Assembly (NCBI GenBank): GCA_034420695.1
Contig: DAOULB010000031.1
Location: 1 to 30,154 of the forward strand
Length of the DNA: 30,154 nt
Direction of reading: 5' to 3'
Origin: Io17-Chloro-G2 sp034420695
GTDB taxonomy: Bacteria; Chloroflexota; Dehalococcoidia; Lucifugimonadales; UBA3495
Position 1 is the first letter of the stretch; each line of letters opens with the position of its first letter. Made by a program: the position numbers and the translations under genes. Of this stretch, positions 1 to 7,714 are shown one piece after another. The notes under the pieces were generated by a model. It worked only from the letters and a program-made list of their open reading frames with translations, did not search any database and had not been told where the DNA came from.

Positions 1-1
1 C

Positions 2-991
2 ATATACGCTCTGGGGTCTGACACCGGCGGGAGCGTTCGTCAACCGGCTTCGCTATGCGGGGTAACGGGGCTCAAGCCCACCTACGGCTTGGTGAGCCGA
101 TTCGGCCTAGTAGCTTTTGCCTCATCCTTGGACCAGATAGGGGTCGTGGCCAAAGACGCCGCTGATTGCGCCTTGGTCCTGAACGCAATTGCCGGCCACG
201 ACCCAAAGGACTCGACGTCATTGCCCCAGCAACCCAAGGACTACTCCACGGGGCTTGATTCAGGCGAATCATCCCTGCCCTTGAGCAAGAACGGCGGACA
301 GGAGCCTATCCGCTTGGGAGTTCCCGAAGAATATTTCGTTGACGGGATGGAGCCCGGGGTGAGGGAGGCGGTCAACGTCGCAATCGATACGTTGGCTGGC
401 TTGGGGGCCGAGGTGGAAACCGTCTCACTGCCCACCACCAAGTACGCCCTAGCCTGCTACTACATAATCGCCCCATCGGAATGTTCAGCCAACCTGTCCC
501 GCTACGACGGTGTCAAGTATGGCTATTCCTACCAGGAAACCGCCAACATGTGGGAGGCCATGGAGAAGACCCGGCAGTTCGGGTTCGGCGCGGAGGTCAA
601 ACGGCGCATCATGTTGGGGACCTACGCCTTGTCGGCAGGCTACTACGACGCCTACTACCTGAAAGCCCAGCAGGTGCGCACTCTGATCCGGCAGGACTTC
701 TCCCGGGTCTTCGGAGAAGTCGACGCCCTAGTGACACCCACGTCCCCAGTGGTGGCTTTCCCGTTGGGAGACAAGACTGCCGACCCGGTGCAGATGTATC
801 TCATCGACGTGTGCACCCTGCCGGTGAACATTGCCGGCCTGCCCTCGATATCAGTTCCCTGCGGCTTCTCCCAAGGATTACCTGTGGGGATGCAGTTGAT
901 CGGCCCCCACCTTTCCGAAGAGACCCTGCTGCGGATCGCCCACTCCTATCAGCAGGCCACGGAGTGGCATCTCAAGAATCCGGAACTATAG
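2..991 (+). CDS. gatA: Asp-tRNA(Asn)/Glu-tRNA(Gln) amidotransferase subunit A, 3' part
   Basis: The gene enters from the left edge; the frame is open from base 2 to the TAG at 989-991, giving about 329 residues of an expected 480 or so. The first visible residues carry the amidase signature GSDTGGSVRQPAS. By family knowledge the Ser of TGGS is the nucleophile of the Ser-cisSer-Lys triad; the Lys and cis-Ser lie upstream of the window. The stretch SRFGLVAFASSLDQIG is typical of GatA and separates it from other amidases. GatA releases ammonia from glutamine so that GatB can convert Glu-tRNA(Gln) or Asp-tRNA(Asn). Because an AsnRS-like gene lies 0.6 kb downstream, the Glu-tRNA(Gln) role is the more likely need, by inference. 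The right end is intact. Confidence 0.93.
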   Translation: MYALGSDTGGSVRQPASLCGVTGLKPTYGLVSRFGLVAFASSLDQIGVVAKDAADCALVLNAIAGHDPKDSTSLPQQPKDYSTGLDSGESSLPLSKNGGQEPIRLGVPEEYFVDGMEPGVREAVNVAIDTLAGLGAEVETVSLPTTKYALACYYIIAPSECSANLSRYDGVKYGYSYQETANMWEAMEKTRQFGFGAEVKRRIMLGTYALSAGYYDAYYLKAQQVRTLIRQDFSRVFGEVDALVTPTSPVVAFPLGDKTADPVQMYLIDVCTLPVNIAGLPSISVPCGFSQGLPVGMQLIGPHLSEETLLRIAHSYQQATEWHLKNPEL

Positions 992-1105
992 AGGCCGCGA
1001 TGTTCCAAGAAAAGGCGTGGCGGCGGCAGGGGAAATCCGACGTTGTAATGAGAGGACGCATTTTTGTTCAGGGTAGGTCCTATTGTGGCAAGCACCCGGG
1101 TGTGG

Positions 1106-1114
1106 TGCTATGAT
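1106..1114 (+). promoter_or_regulatory. Possible extended -10 promoter for the PaREP1/HEPN-like gene
   Basis: TGCTATGAT fits an extended -10 (TGn then TATGAT at 1109-1114). It lies 45 bases before the ATG at 1159. No good -35 hexamer is seen at the usual spacing, which is tolerated for extended -10 promoters. A GC-rich imperfect hairpin (AGCACCCGGGTG...TGCT) lies just upstream. Confidence 0.35.
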
Positions 1115-1158
1115 TTTGACTGGCTGGGACGGTTTTGCCGCCGCGCCCGAGGGGGAAG

Positions 1159-1545
1159 ATGACGCTTGCTACTAACCGGGTGAGGGAAATTTTCGCAGAC
1201 GCCCGGGAACTCCACGCCGACGCCCTGGAGATGCTGGAACTAGGGAAAATCCGCAACGCGGCGGAAAAGGCGTGGGGCGCCACCAAGCGGGCTACCGATG
1301 CCATGATACTGGCGCGAACGGGACATGAGCCGCGGACTTCCGGCATCACCTACCGGTCTATACGGCGCATGCGCCACGAAACCGAAGCTATGGAGAACTT
1401 AGCCAACCGGTACAGCCAGAGAATGCAGGACCTACACGGGGCCTGCTTCTACGACGGTATCGTAGAACCTGAGGAACCTATAACCAACGACATTCGCGCT
1501 ACTTCCCAGTACATCCAGGACGCTAAGACACTGGCGGGCATCTAG
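1159..1545 (+). CDS. PaREP1/HEPN-like small helical protein
   Basis: A 128-residue, all-helical-looking protein. The ATG at 1159 is chosen because GGGGGAAG sits directly before it; an in-frame TTG at 1135 has no such site. It shows features I associate with the PaREP1/HEPN superfamily: an early AEKAWGA helix (about residues 34-40) and a late LHGACFYDG segment. A second gene of the same type lies at 22420-22791 on minus, with matching CEKGWGA and LHSNYY segments. HEPN proteins are often RNases or partners of nucleotidyltransferases, but no clear RxxxxH catalytic motif is visible and no MNT partner is adjacent. The function is therefore unknown. It lies 51 bases before asnS, so the two may share a transcript. 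Confidence 0.75.
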   Translation: MTLATNRVREIFADARELHADALEMLELGKIRNAAEKAWGATKRATDAMILARTGHEPRTSGITYRSIRRMRHETEAMENLANRYSQRMQDLHGACFYDGIVEPEEPITNDIRATSQYIQDAKTLAGI

Positions 1546-1596
1546 CCAGGCCTATCGTGCGTTGGCTACTTTACCCTGGTCCCATGGAGGAGAAGC

Positions 1597-2982
1597 ATGT
1601 CGACCGACAGGATAAGAGACTTGCTGAACAGGGACTCGGCCGGTGGCGAGGTGCAGGTACGGGGCTGGGTAAAGACCCGCCGTTCCTCGAAGTCGGTAAC
1701 CTTCCTCCAGGTAAGCGACGGCTCCACTCTGGCTGACCTCCAAGTCGTGGCCGACGAAAGCCTGCCCAATATCGCGGTGGTGAACACCCTGAATACAGGT
1801 TGCAGCGTCTCGGTCAGAGGAACCCTGACTGAATCACCGGGCAAAGGCCAGAAGTACGAAATCCAAGCCTCCGAGGTGGAGCTTATCGGCGGGTCCGACC
1901 CTGAGACCTATCCGCTGCAGAAGAAGCGGCACACTCCGGAATTCCTCAGGGAGATCGCTCACCTTCGTCCCCGCACCAACACCTTCGGAGCGATGGCCCG
2001 GGTCCGAAACGCCATGGCATTGGCCATACATAGTTTCTTCCAAGAGAGGGGCTTCCTCTACATTCAGACGCCGATGATAACCGCCAGCGACGCCGAGGGC
2101 GCGGGGGCGATGTTCAGGGTTACCACCTTGGACTTGGACAATCTTCCAACCAAAGATGGGCGGGTCGACACCGAAGAGGACTTCTTCGGGAAGCCCGCCT
2201 ACCTGACCGTGAGCGGCCAACTGGAGGCGGAAATCTTCGCCTTGGCCATGACCAACGTATACACTTTCGGGCCCACCTTCCGGGCGGAGAATTCCAACAC
2301 ATCGAGGCACTTGGCCGAATTCTGGATGGTGGAGCCGGAGGCCGCCTTTTGCGACCTTGACGGCTTGGCGGAACTGGCGGAGGACTTCCTGAAATCGATT
2401 TTCGGACGGGTCCTTGACGGGTGCGCCGAAGACATGGAATTCTTCAACCGCTGGTACGAAGGGAACACCATTTCAACCCTGCAATCGATCGTGAATTCTG
2501 ACTTCGAGAGGCTGACCTATACAGAGGCGGTGAGCATCCTCAAGGCCTCGGGCGAGAGCTTTGAATTCCCTGTGGAATGGGGGCTTGACCTTCAATCGGA
2601 GCACGAGCGGTATTTGACCGAGCAGAAAATTGGCCGGCCGGTGATAGTCACGGACTATCCCAAGGAGATCAAGGCCTTCTACATGCGCCAGAACGACGAC
2701 GGCAAGACGGTAGGGGCCATGGACGTATTGGTGCCCCGCATCGGCGAAATAATAGGCGGCAGCCAGCGGGAGGAGAGACAGGAACCGTTGCTGGCCCGGC
2801 TGCGGGAAGCATCTCTGCCCGAGCAGGACTACTGGTGGTACTTGGACCTGCGGCGGTACGGCACGGCTCCCCATAGCGGATTTGGCTTGGGATTCGAGCG
2901 CACGGTGCAGTTCGTGACCGGCGTACCCAACATCAGGGACGTCATTCCTTTTCCCCGCACACCAAAGAACGCCGAATTCTAA
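1597..2982 (+). CDS. asnS: Asparaginyl-tRNA synthetase
   Basis: A 461-residue class IIb aminoacyl-tRNA synthetase that charges tRNA(Asn) in the cytoplasm. The ATG at 1597 follows GGAGGAG. The N-terminal OB-fold anticodon-binding domain (about residues 17-100) includes VQVRGWVKTRRSSKSVTFLQ. Class II motif 2 is FRAENSNTSRHLAEFWMVEPE-like (about residues 228-248) and motif 3 is GFGLGFERTVQFVTG (about 428-442). The NTSRHLAEFWM form and the IRDVIPFPRTP end favour AsnRS over AspRS. The length matches the family. There is no sign of truncation. With a GatA gene close by, the organism has at least parts of both direct and indirect amide aminoacyl-tRNA routes. Confidence 0.93.
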   Translation: MSTDRIRDLLNRDSAGGEVQVRGWVKTRRSSKSVTFLQVSDGSTLADLQVVADESLPNIAVVNTLNTGCSVSVRGTLTESPGKGQKYEIQASEVELIGGSDPETYPLQKKRHTPEFLREIAHLRPRTNTFGAMARVRNAMALAIHSFFQERGFLYIQTPMITASDAEGAGAMFRVTTLDLDNLPTKDGRVDTEEDFFGKPAYLTVSGQLEAEIFALAMTNVYTFGPTFRAENSNTSRHLAEFWMVEPEAAFCDLDGLAELAEDFLKSIFGRVLDGCAEDMEFFNRWYEGNTISTLQSIVNSDFERLTYTEAVSILKASGESFEFPVEWGLDLQSEHERYLTEQKIGRPVIVTDYPKEIKAFYMRQNDDGKTVGAMDVLVPRIGEIIGGSQREERQEPLLARLREASLPEQDYWWYLDLRRYGTAPHSGFGLGFERTVQFVTGVPNIRDVIPFPRTPKNAEF

Positions 2983-3062
2983 TATTTTTCGCCCTTTGCT
3001 CATCGGCGTCAAACCCTTCTCCGGCAATTTCGGGACCACCGGACCAGCATACCCACATCAAT

Positions 3063-3091
3063 TTGACCCTGAATCTGCCCCTGCCTATAAT
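3063..3091 (+). promoter_or_regulatory. Sigma70-type promoter for the ComDE-like operon
   Basis: TTGACC (3063-3068), 17-base spacer, then a perfect TATAAT (3086-3091). It is correctly placed about 42 bases before the ATG at 3133 and is one of the best promoter matches in the window. Confidence 0.7.
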
Positions 3092-3132
3092 AGGCCCACC
3101 CCTTGATGGACAGTCACTTGGGAGGCATTTCC

Positions 3133-3636
3133 ATGACAACCGAAGCGGTTCTCCACCCGGCCGCGATCATCAACGAACTCAAGAAGAACGACGTCACTCA
3201 CGTGGTCTGGCTTCCAGACAGCGAGACTAACTTCATGTACCAACTGCTGACCAACGAGCCGTCACTGGACTTGGTGCCGGTGTGCCGGGAAGGCGAGACC
3301 ATGGCGATCGCCGCCGGCTTGTGGGTGGGAGGCAAGAAGCCGGTGGTCTTGATTCAGAACACCGGGGTCTTTGAGTCGGGAGACTCCATACGGGGCTTGG
3401 GCTTGGACGTCCACCAACCCTTGGTGATGCTGGTGGGATACCGGGGTTGGACCCGTCACGGCGTCACCAACGATTCGGCGGGCAAGTTCATCGAGCACAT
3501 CATTCACGCTTGGGGCATCAACTTCTACTTGGTTGAGACCGATGATGACGCCGAACTAATCAGCGTGGCCCTTGCCGAGGCGGACCGCGAGCAGAAGCCC
3601 GTCGCCGTCTTGGTGGGGACCGAGTTCGGCGCATAG
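3133..3636 (+). CDS. TPP-dependent 2-oxoacid decarboxylase alpha subunit (ComD-like)
   Basis: A 167-residue protein matching the pyrimidine-binding half of split TPP decarboxylases such as sulfopyruvate decarboxylase (ComD) or phosphonopyruvate decarboxylase. The ATG at 3133 follows GGGAGG by eight bases and is preferred to the TTG at 3103. The segment CREGETMAIAAG holds the candidate catalytic glutamate, Glu53: spacing to the Ala and Gly of E-x6-A-x-G fits the family. A further family stretch, VVLIQNTGVFESGDS (about 71-85), follows. The partner beta subunit starts 15 bases downstream. Its natural substrate (sulfopyruvate, phosphonopyruvate or another 3-substituted pyruvate) cannot be told from sequence. 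Confidence 0.85.
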   Translation: MTTEAVLHPAAIINELKKNDVTHVVWLPDSETNFMYQLLTNEPSLDLVPVCREGETMAIAAGLWVGGKKPVVLIQNTGVFESGDSIRGLGLDVHQPLVMLVGYRGWTRHGVTNDSAGKFIEHIIHAWGINFYLVETDDDAELISVALAEADREQKPVAVLVGTEFGA

Positions 3637-3651
3637 TTCAGGGAGACTGGA

Positions 3652-4242
3652 ATGATTGACAACCTAGAAGCGGTCAAGGTCATTGACAGCAGGCGGGATG
3701 ACTCGGTCATCGTCGCCACTATGAACGCCAACAACGTTCATTTCGGGTTACCCACGGTCACTTCCAATGAGGAGATGGACTTTCCACTGTCCGGGGCCAT
3801 GGGAAAGGCCTCTTCCGTGGCTTTGGGCTTGGCCTTGGCGGAGCCGCAGCGGAAGATAATGGTGCTGGACGGGGACGGGAGCCTGCTGATGAACTTGGGC
3901 ACAATGGTGACCATTTCCAGCAAGGCGCCCACGAACCTATACCACATCCTGTTCGACAACGGCGTATACGCGGTTACGGGGGGCCAGCCGGTCCCTGGCT
4001 CGTCCCGCACCAACTGGGAGGAAATGGCCAAGGCTGCAGGCTATGCCGCGGTATTCTCCTTCGACAACTTGGAAGACCTTACAACCGGAATAGACGAGGC
4101 GATGGCCTCTCAAGGACCGGTGTTCGTCCGCTTGGCCATCCAGCCGCAGATCGAGAACACCCCGGTACAGTTTCGCCAGCGGCCCACCAGGTCCGTGTTG
4201 ACTGCCTTTAAGGAATTGCCTGAGACCTTGCGGAACGGCTAG
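3652..4242 (+). CDS. TPP-dependent 2-oxoacid decarboxylase beta subunit (ComE-like)
   Basis: A 196-residue protein corresponding to the pyrophosphate-binding half of a split TPP enzyme. The TPP/Mg motif is present: GDG at 74-76 and the closing Asn at 103 in LFDNG, at the expected distance of about 26 residues. SGAMG (47-51) is the usual loop before the cofactor site. The ATG at 3652 follows a GGGAGA site. Together with the alpha subunit it should form the active site at a subunit interface, as in ComDE, which removes CO2 from sulfopyruvate to give sulfoacetaldehyde. That substrate is only one option here. A diverged copy lies downstream at 4628-5203. Confidence 0.87.
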   Translation: MIDNLEAVKVIDSRRDDSVIVATMNANNVHFGLPTVTSNEEMDFPLSGAMGKASSVALGLALAEPQRKIMVLDGDGSLLMNLGTMVTISSKAPTNLYHILFDNGVYAVTGGQPVPGSSRTNWEEMAKAAGYAAVFSFDNLEDLTTGIDEAMASQGPVFVRLAIQPQIENTPVQFRQRPTRSVLTAFKELPETLRNG

Positions 4243-4383
4243 GCCAAGCTTCCAAATCCGGTTCTCACCGCCGGAACCAACTTTCCAATAGAGAAGCACC
4301 GGCCAAGGTGGCGGCTTGCTGAAACCCTTTCTCGGCTTTCTTTGCCCCGTCCCTCCTTTTGCCAGAGTGAGAGAGTTATAGGT

Positions 4384-4662
4384 TTGCTGCTAAGGTTTTT
4401 GGCAGGGGGCATAGCCGCCAGGTTGGCGAGCTACAGCGCTATAGGCTTGGGGTTCTGGCTGTTGTACCGGGCCTTTGGGGCAGGGGGCGGCGCGGCAGGG
4501 ATTGGATGGGGAATCGGCGGGGGAATTCTGATTCTACTGGGAATGTTCCTGCTGGTTTCCGTGGGCCGGGCCGGAGGTTTCGCTCCAGGCGCGGCGAGCG
4601 ACATCGAACAAGAGGAGGACAGCCCAAGTGATTCCGTCCATGGAGGCAACCAAGGCGGTTAA
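4384..4662 (+). CDS. Small two-helix membrane protein, function unknown
   Basis: The reading frame is open from 4342 (TTG), but the TTG at 4384, with a purine-rich GAGAGAG some nine bases upstream, is a more likely start; this gives 92 residues. It has two hydrophobic stretches (roughly LASYSAIGLGFWLLY and a Gly-rich IGGGILILLGMFLLVSV), then a short acidic tail. No family is recognised. It sits between the ComE-like gene and its degenerate copy and overlaps the latter by 35 bases, which suggests translational coupling. The low complexity and weak start leave some doubt that it is expressed. Confidence 0.5.
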   Translation: MLLRFLAGGIAARLASYSAIGLGFWLLYRAFGAGGGAAGIGWGIGGGILILLGMFLLVSVGRAGGFAPGAASDIEQEEDSPSDSVHGGNQGG

Positions 4663-5203
4663 CTACCACCGCAAGGATGCCTTGGTGGTTTCAACTTCTT
4701 CGGCCCTTCGAGAGTGGAACGCGGTTTCCGAACGGCGGGACTTGGACGTCGACCTGACCGACTGCATGGACCGGGCGCCGGCGGTAGGCCTTGGCTTGGC
4801 CTTGGCCCGTCCAGAGCTGAAGGTGATGGTGCTGGACTGCGACGCGACGCTGCGGACCGACTTGAGCACGATGGCAACCATAGGCGAGTCGGAGCCGGGC
4901 AACTTGGTCCATTTTGTTTTCGACGACATCAACAACGTGTCGACCGGAGGATTGCCCATCCAGGGGAAGGAACGGGTCAACTTAGTGTCTATGGCACAGG
5001 GGGCGGGCTACACCAAGACCTACGAGTTCGACACCTTGGAGGAGTTCCTCATCGGGCTGGAAGAGGTCATGGTCCAAGACGGCCCGGTGTTCGTGCTAGT
5101 GAAAGTGTTCCGGGAAATGGAGGAACTGCCCTTCCCGGAGCGTCCCATGGCCGAAGGCTGGGCAGAGGTGAGGGAGAAACTGGCGTCTGCTGAGCCGAGC
5201 TAG
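4628..5203 (+). CDS. Degenerate ComE-like paralogue lacking a canonical TPP motif
   Basis: A 191-residue protein collinear with the ComE-like beta subunit at 3652-4242. GTG at 4628 is chosen because GAGGAGG ends nine bases before it; the ATG at 4640 is too far. Matching segments show the change: VLDGDGSLLMNLGTM becomes VLDCDATLRTDLSTM (CDA at 71-73), FDNG becomes FDDI (Asp100 for Asn), and SGAMGKASS becomes TDCMDRAPA. The central Asp is kept. The rest of the fold, including LGLALA and the C-terminal GPVFV segment, is well preserved. The gene is not broken, so it is best read as a retained, non-canonical subunit rather than a decaying pseudogene. It may be regulatory, may bind another cofactor, or may assemble with the single ComD-like subunit. 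Confidence 0.8.
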   Translation: MIPSMEATKAVNYHRKDALVVSTSSALREWNAVSERRDLDVDLTDCMDRAPAVGLGLALARPELKVMVLDCDATLRTDLSTMATIGESEPGNLVHFVFDDINNVSTGGLPIQGKERVNLVSMAQGAGYTKTYEFDTLEEFLIGLEEVMVQDGPVFVLVKVFREMEELPFPERPMAEGWAEVREKLASAEPS

Positions 5204-5964
5204 AGCGGGCTGTCCTCGACAGGGAGCGGGCGCACCACTATCTGGCTGGCCACGTTGTATCCGATGGAAACTTCGTCGGCCTGGGTCTGGACAGTCATGA
5301 CTCCCCGGTAGGGCGCAGCTTCGACTATCTTCACCGTCGAGTCCGGGACCATCCGGGTCAGGGTCAAGAACTGCAGAAGCTCCATATCCTCTTCCGGGAT
5401 ACGGTCCACCAGGAAAGGCACACCCGCAGGAGCGGAATCCAAAGTCTGGGTTGACTCGGGCTTTCCGGGCTCTCCAACTTTGGGTATCGGCCTGCCGTAA
5501 GGAGAACGGGTGGGGCGGCCCAGTCGCTCGAAGAGCTTTTCTTCGAATTCCAAGGAAATTCCGTGCTCCAACCGGTGGGCTTCGGAATGGGCTTTGAACA
5601 GCTCCATGCCAAGCAGTTCGACCACCAGCCATTCGGCAAGACGGTGGCGGCGGGCGATGCTTACTCCCCCTTCCAAACCCTTGTCAGTCAAACGGACTCT
5701 CTTGTCGGAGCCCAAGTCCACCAATGACTGTCTCTGCATGCGGCGCACCATTCCAGCGACCGAGGGGAGCGAAGTTCCGAGGCCTTCTGTTTCCGGCAGC
5801 CTTCTCAGGCTATCGGTCAGCTGGGTAACCGTGGGCACTTGGGAGTCTTCCCACATGCGGTAAAGGCACAGCAGGTAATTCTCGGTGCCTTGGGATAGTC
5901 TTTCGCTTGGGGCGTCTTCGGTTGCCTTGGTCCGCCTGTTAGTCTTTCTTGTTGACGATGGCAT
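5200..5964 (-). CDS. DtxR/MntR-family metal-dependent repressor
   Basis: A 254-residue regulator. The N-terminal winged helix-turn-helix (about residues 25-95) is followed by the dimerisation and metal domain: His107 and Glu111 in RRHRLAE, and His126, His130, Glu133 and His134 in AHSEAHRLEH. These align with DtxR metal residues, with His in the place of DtxR Cys102. A C-terminal SH3/FeoA-like domain (about 190-246) is present. The family represses metal-uptake genes when Fe or Mn is bound. The start ATG at 5964 has AGGGG nine bases upstream. A loosely conserved N-terminal tail of some 24 residues precedes the helix-turn-helix. The 3' end overlaps that of the plus-strand gene at 4628-5203 by four bases. 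It lies just after an iron-type ABC ATPase gene, its likely target. Confidence 0.88.
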   Translation of the reverse strand: MPSSTRKTNRRTKATEDAPSERLSQGTENYLLCLYRMWEDSQVPTVTQLTDSLRRLPETEGLGTSLPSVAGMVRRMQRQSLVDLGSDKRVRLTDKGLEGGVSIARRHRLAEWLVVELLGMELFKAHSEAHRLEHGISLEFEEKLFERLGRPTRSPYGRPIPKVGEPGKPESTQTLDSAPAGVPFLVDRIPEEDMELLQFLTLTRMVPDSTVKIVEAAPYRGVMTVQTQADEVSIGYNVASQIVVRPLPVEDSPL

Positions 5965-6019
5965 TTGGTTAAACCCCTAGACAGTTACAGCCAACTCGAG
6001 AGGCAACCAGAGGCGGCTT

Positions 6020-6072
6020 GTTGCACTCCACGTTGCACCGGCAATGATACCCAAGAAGCGAAGACCTATCAA
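6020..6072 (-). promoter_or_regulatory. Promoter for the DtxR-family gene, with paired GTTGCAC repeats
   Basis: Read on minus, TTGATA (6067-6072), a 17-base spacer and TATCAT (6044-6049) form a good sigma70 promoter overlapping the end of the ATPase gene. GTTGCAC occurs twice on plus (6020-6026 and 6032-6038), twelve bases apart, where transcription should begin. This could be an operator; it is not a DtxR-type palindrome. Confidence 0.5.
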
Positions 6073-7151
6073 TCGTGATGGTGTTTTGCTCCGCTCACGA
6101 CCTTCTGGTCAACGAAGGGTGTAAAGGCGTGGCCTTCCCGCAAAGCGACCTTGACGGTGGTTCCAGGAGCGTAGGTCCTGGTATGGGAAAGCAAGCAACG
6201 GACTGAACGTCCTGACGGCAAAGCGACTTGGTACAGATTGAATGGGCCGCGGAATTCCCTCTCCGAGATGACTGCCTCCCCTTCTTCGGAAGGATGACAG
6301 ATGAGGCAGTCGGGACGCACCATCACTTCCAGCTCGCCGTCGGGGCTTGAGCCGGGCCAATCCACTGGTCCCAGCTCAGTTATCACGGTTTCTCCAGAGC
6401 GCCAGGCGGGCAGGAAGTCGGCAATACCGATGAACTCGGCGACGAACCGGGTAGCGGGCTGGTGAAATATTTCTTCAGGACTGGCGCACTGCTCGATCCG
6501 GCCTTGGTTCATCACGGCCACCACGTCGCCCATGAAAAGCGCTTCCTGCTGGTCGTGGGTCACAAAAACGGAGCTGACACCGCTGTCCCTTAGTATCTGC
6601 AGGACGTCCCGCCGCACCTGTTCCCGGAGCCTGGGATCCAAGTTGGAAAATGGTTCATCCAGCAGCAGCACCTCCGGGCTGGGCGCCAAGGCCCGGGCCA
6701 AGGCAATACGCTGGCCCTGCCCGCCGGACAACTCGTGGGGCATGCGGTGGCGGAAGTCCGCCATCCCCACCAATTCAAGGACTTGGCTAATTCTTTGGTC
6801 CTTCTGTTCGCCCTTGGGCAATCCGTAGGCAATGTTCTGTTGCACGGAGAGGTGTGGAAACAGGGCTCCCTCCTGCACAACAATCCCCACGGACCTCTTT
6901 TCCGGGGGGACCTGCCTGCCCGGGGCGCCTACTATCTCACCATTGACGGCCACGGTCCCTTGGTCGGGTTCTTCAAACCCGGCAATCATCCGCAGGGTAG
7001 TGGTCTTGCCACAACCGCTTCGGCCCAAGAGAGAGAGCACCTGCCCGCGCTGCAAGGACAGGTTCAACCTGTCTACAACCGGGCCTTCTCCAAAAGACTT
7101 GCCCAATCCGGAGCATTCCAGCACAGGGGCCGGGGCCAGCCTATCGGTCAA
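6069..7151 (-). CDS. ABC transporter ATP-binding protein, FbpC/PotA type
   Basis: A 360-residue ATPase. Walker A is GRSGCGKTT (43-51), the Q-loop Gln is near 93, the signature is LSGGQGQR (141-148), Walker B is LLLDEP (162-167) and the switch His is His199. A C-terminal TOBE-like domain fills about 235-345. Length and C-terminal domain fit the CUT1/Fe(III) group (FbpC, PotA). It should power the divergent fused permease at 7715-9367. Start TTG at 7151 has GGAGA on the minus strand a few bases before it. Ferric iron is the preferred substrate because of the two-domain FbpB-like permease and the DtxR regulator next door; thiamine or polyamine cannot be excluded. Confidence 0.87.
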   Translation of the reverse strand: MTDRLAPAPVLECSGLGKSFGEGPVVDRLNLSLQRGQVLSLLGRSGCGKTTTLRMIAGFEEPDQGTVAVNGEIVGAPGRQVPPEKRSVGIVVQEGALFPHLSVQQNIAYGLPKGEQKDQRISQVLELVGMADFRHRMPHELSGGQGQRIALARALAPSPEVLLLDEPFSNLDPRLREQVRRDVLQILRDSGVSSVFVTHDQQEALFMGDVVAVMNQGRIEQCASPEEIFHQPATRFVAEFIGIADFLPAWRSGETVITELGPVDWPGSSPDGELEVMVRPDCLICHPSEEGEAVISEREFRGPFNLYQVALPSGRSVRCLLSHTRTYAPGTTVKVALREGHAFTPFVDQKVVSGAKHHHD

Positions 7152-7714
7152 CCAAGCATCTCCACTGCCGGGACTGCCAGAATACCAGTGTGCACCGGGA
7201 CCATAATTTCCCGTGGGGCTATCACCCTGAGGCTATGCCTCCACCAATGGTCGTTAATAGATGCTACGGCACAACTAGTGTGCAAGGAATTGGATTAAGA
7301 GTCTAGTCAGCCAGTTACTCAATGTCAACTGTTATATCTATTCCAAAGGCAATCGGGGTTTTCAAAATGCTGAAACACCCTGGCCCGGAAGGCTCCGCTC
7401 CGGGATTGCCCCAGACAGAGGGCACTACGTCCAGTGACCGACTTCCCCCAGAAATCCAGCGGTTGGAGGACATTGTGAGTGTGTACTCTGTATTATAGTA
7501 TAGCAATCCTACTGCTTCTATTAGTATATGCACGTTATGTCCTTAGACGGCCCACGGAGGCACCAGGACCAGGCCAGCGGCATTCGGCTGAGTCGTTCAT
7601 TTACTACGGCCCAGTTCCATTTGGTGGAGCGACGACGAAACCCGTTCCTGGACCACCAACCGGGGCAGGCATCCAAATCTACAGGCGGGTCCTCCGGGGC
7701 ACTGGCGTAATTCT
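7152..7714. other. Divergent intergenic region between FbpC- and FbpB-type genes
   Basis: There is no credible gene in these 563 bases; the short frames lack conserved content. A minus-strand promoter (7300-7328) points to the ATPase. An AT-rich patch at about 7485-7530 (TATTATAGTATAG, then CTATTAGTATATG) stands out from the GC-rich background. It has -10-like hexamers on both strands, including TATAAT on minus. A hairpin with 6-base arms (CCCGGA/TCCGGG) lies at 7384-7404. No DtxR-type palindrome is clear by eye. The leader of the permease gene would be long (over 180 bases). Confidence 0.45.
7300..7328 (-). promoter_or_regulatory. Promoter for the FbpC-type ATPase gene
   Basis: On minus, a perfect TTGACA (7323-7328), a 17-base spacer and TAGACT (7300-7305). 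It would give a leader of about 140 bases before the TTG start at 7151. Confidence 0.5.

Noticed and set aside
481..1113. 210-residue frame overlapping the end of gatA
   Set aside because: It is a shadow of gatA in another frame; Arg/Pro/Gly-rich product without motifs, while the gatA frame is clearly coding.
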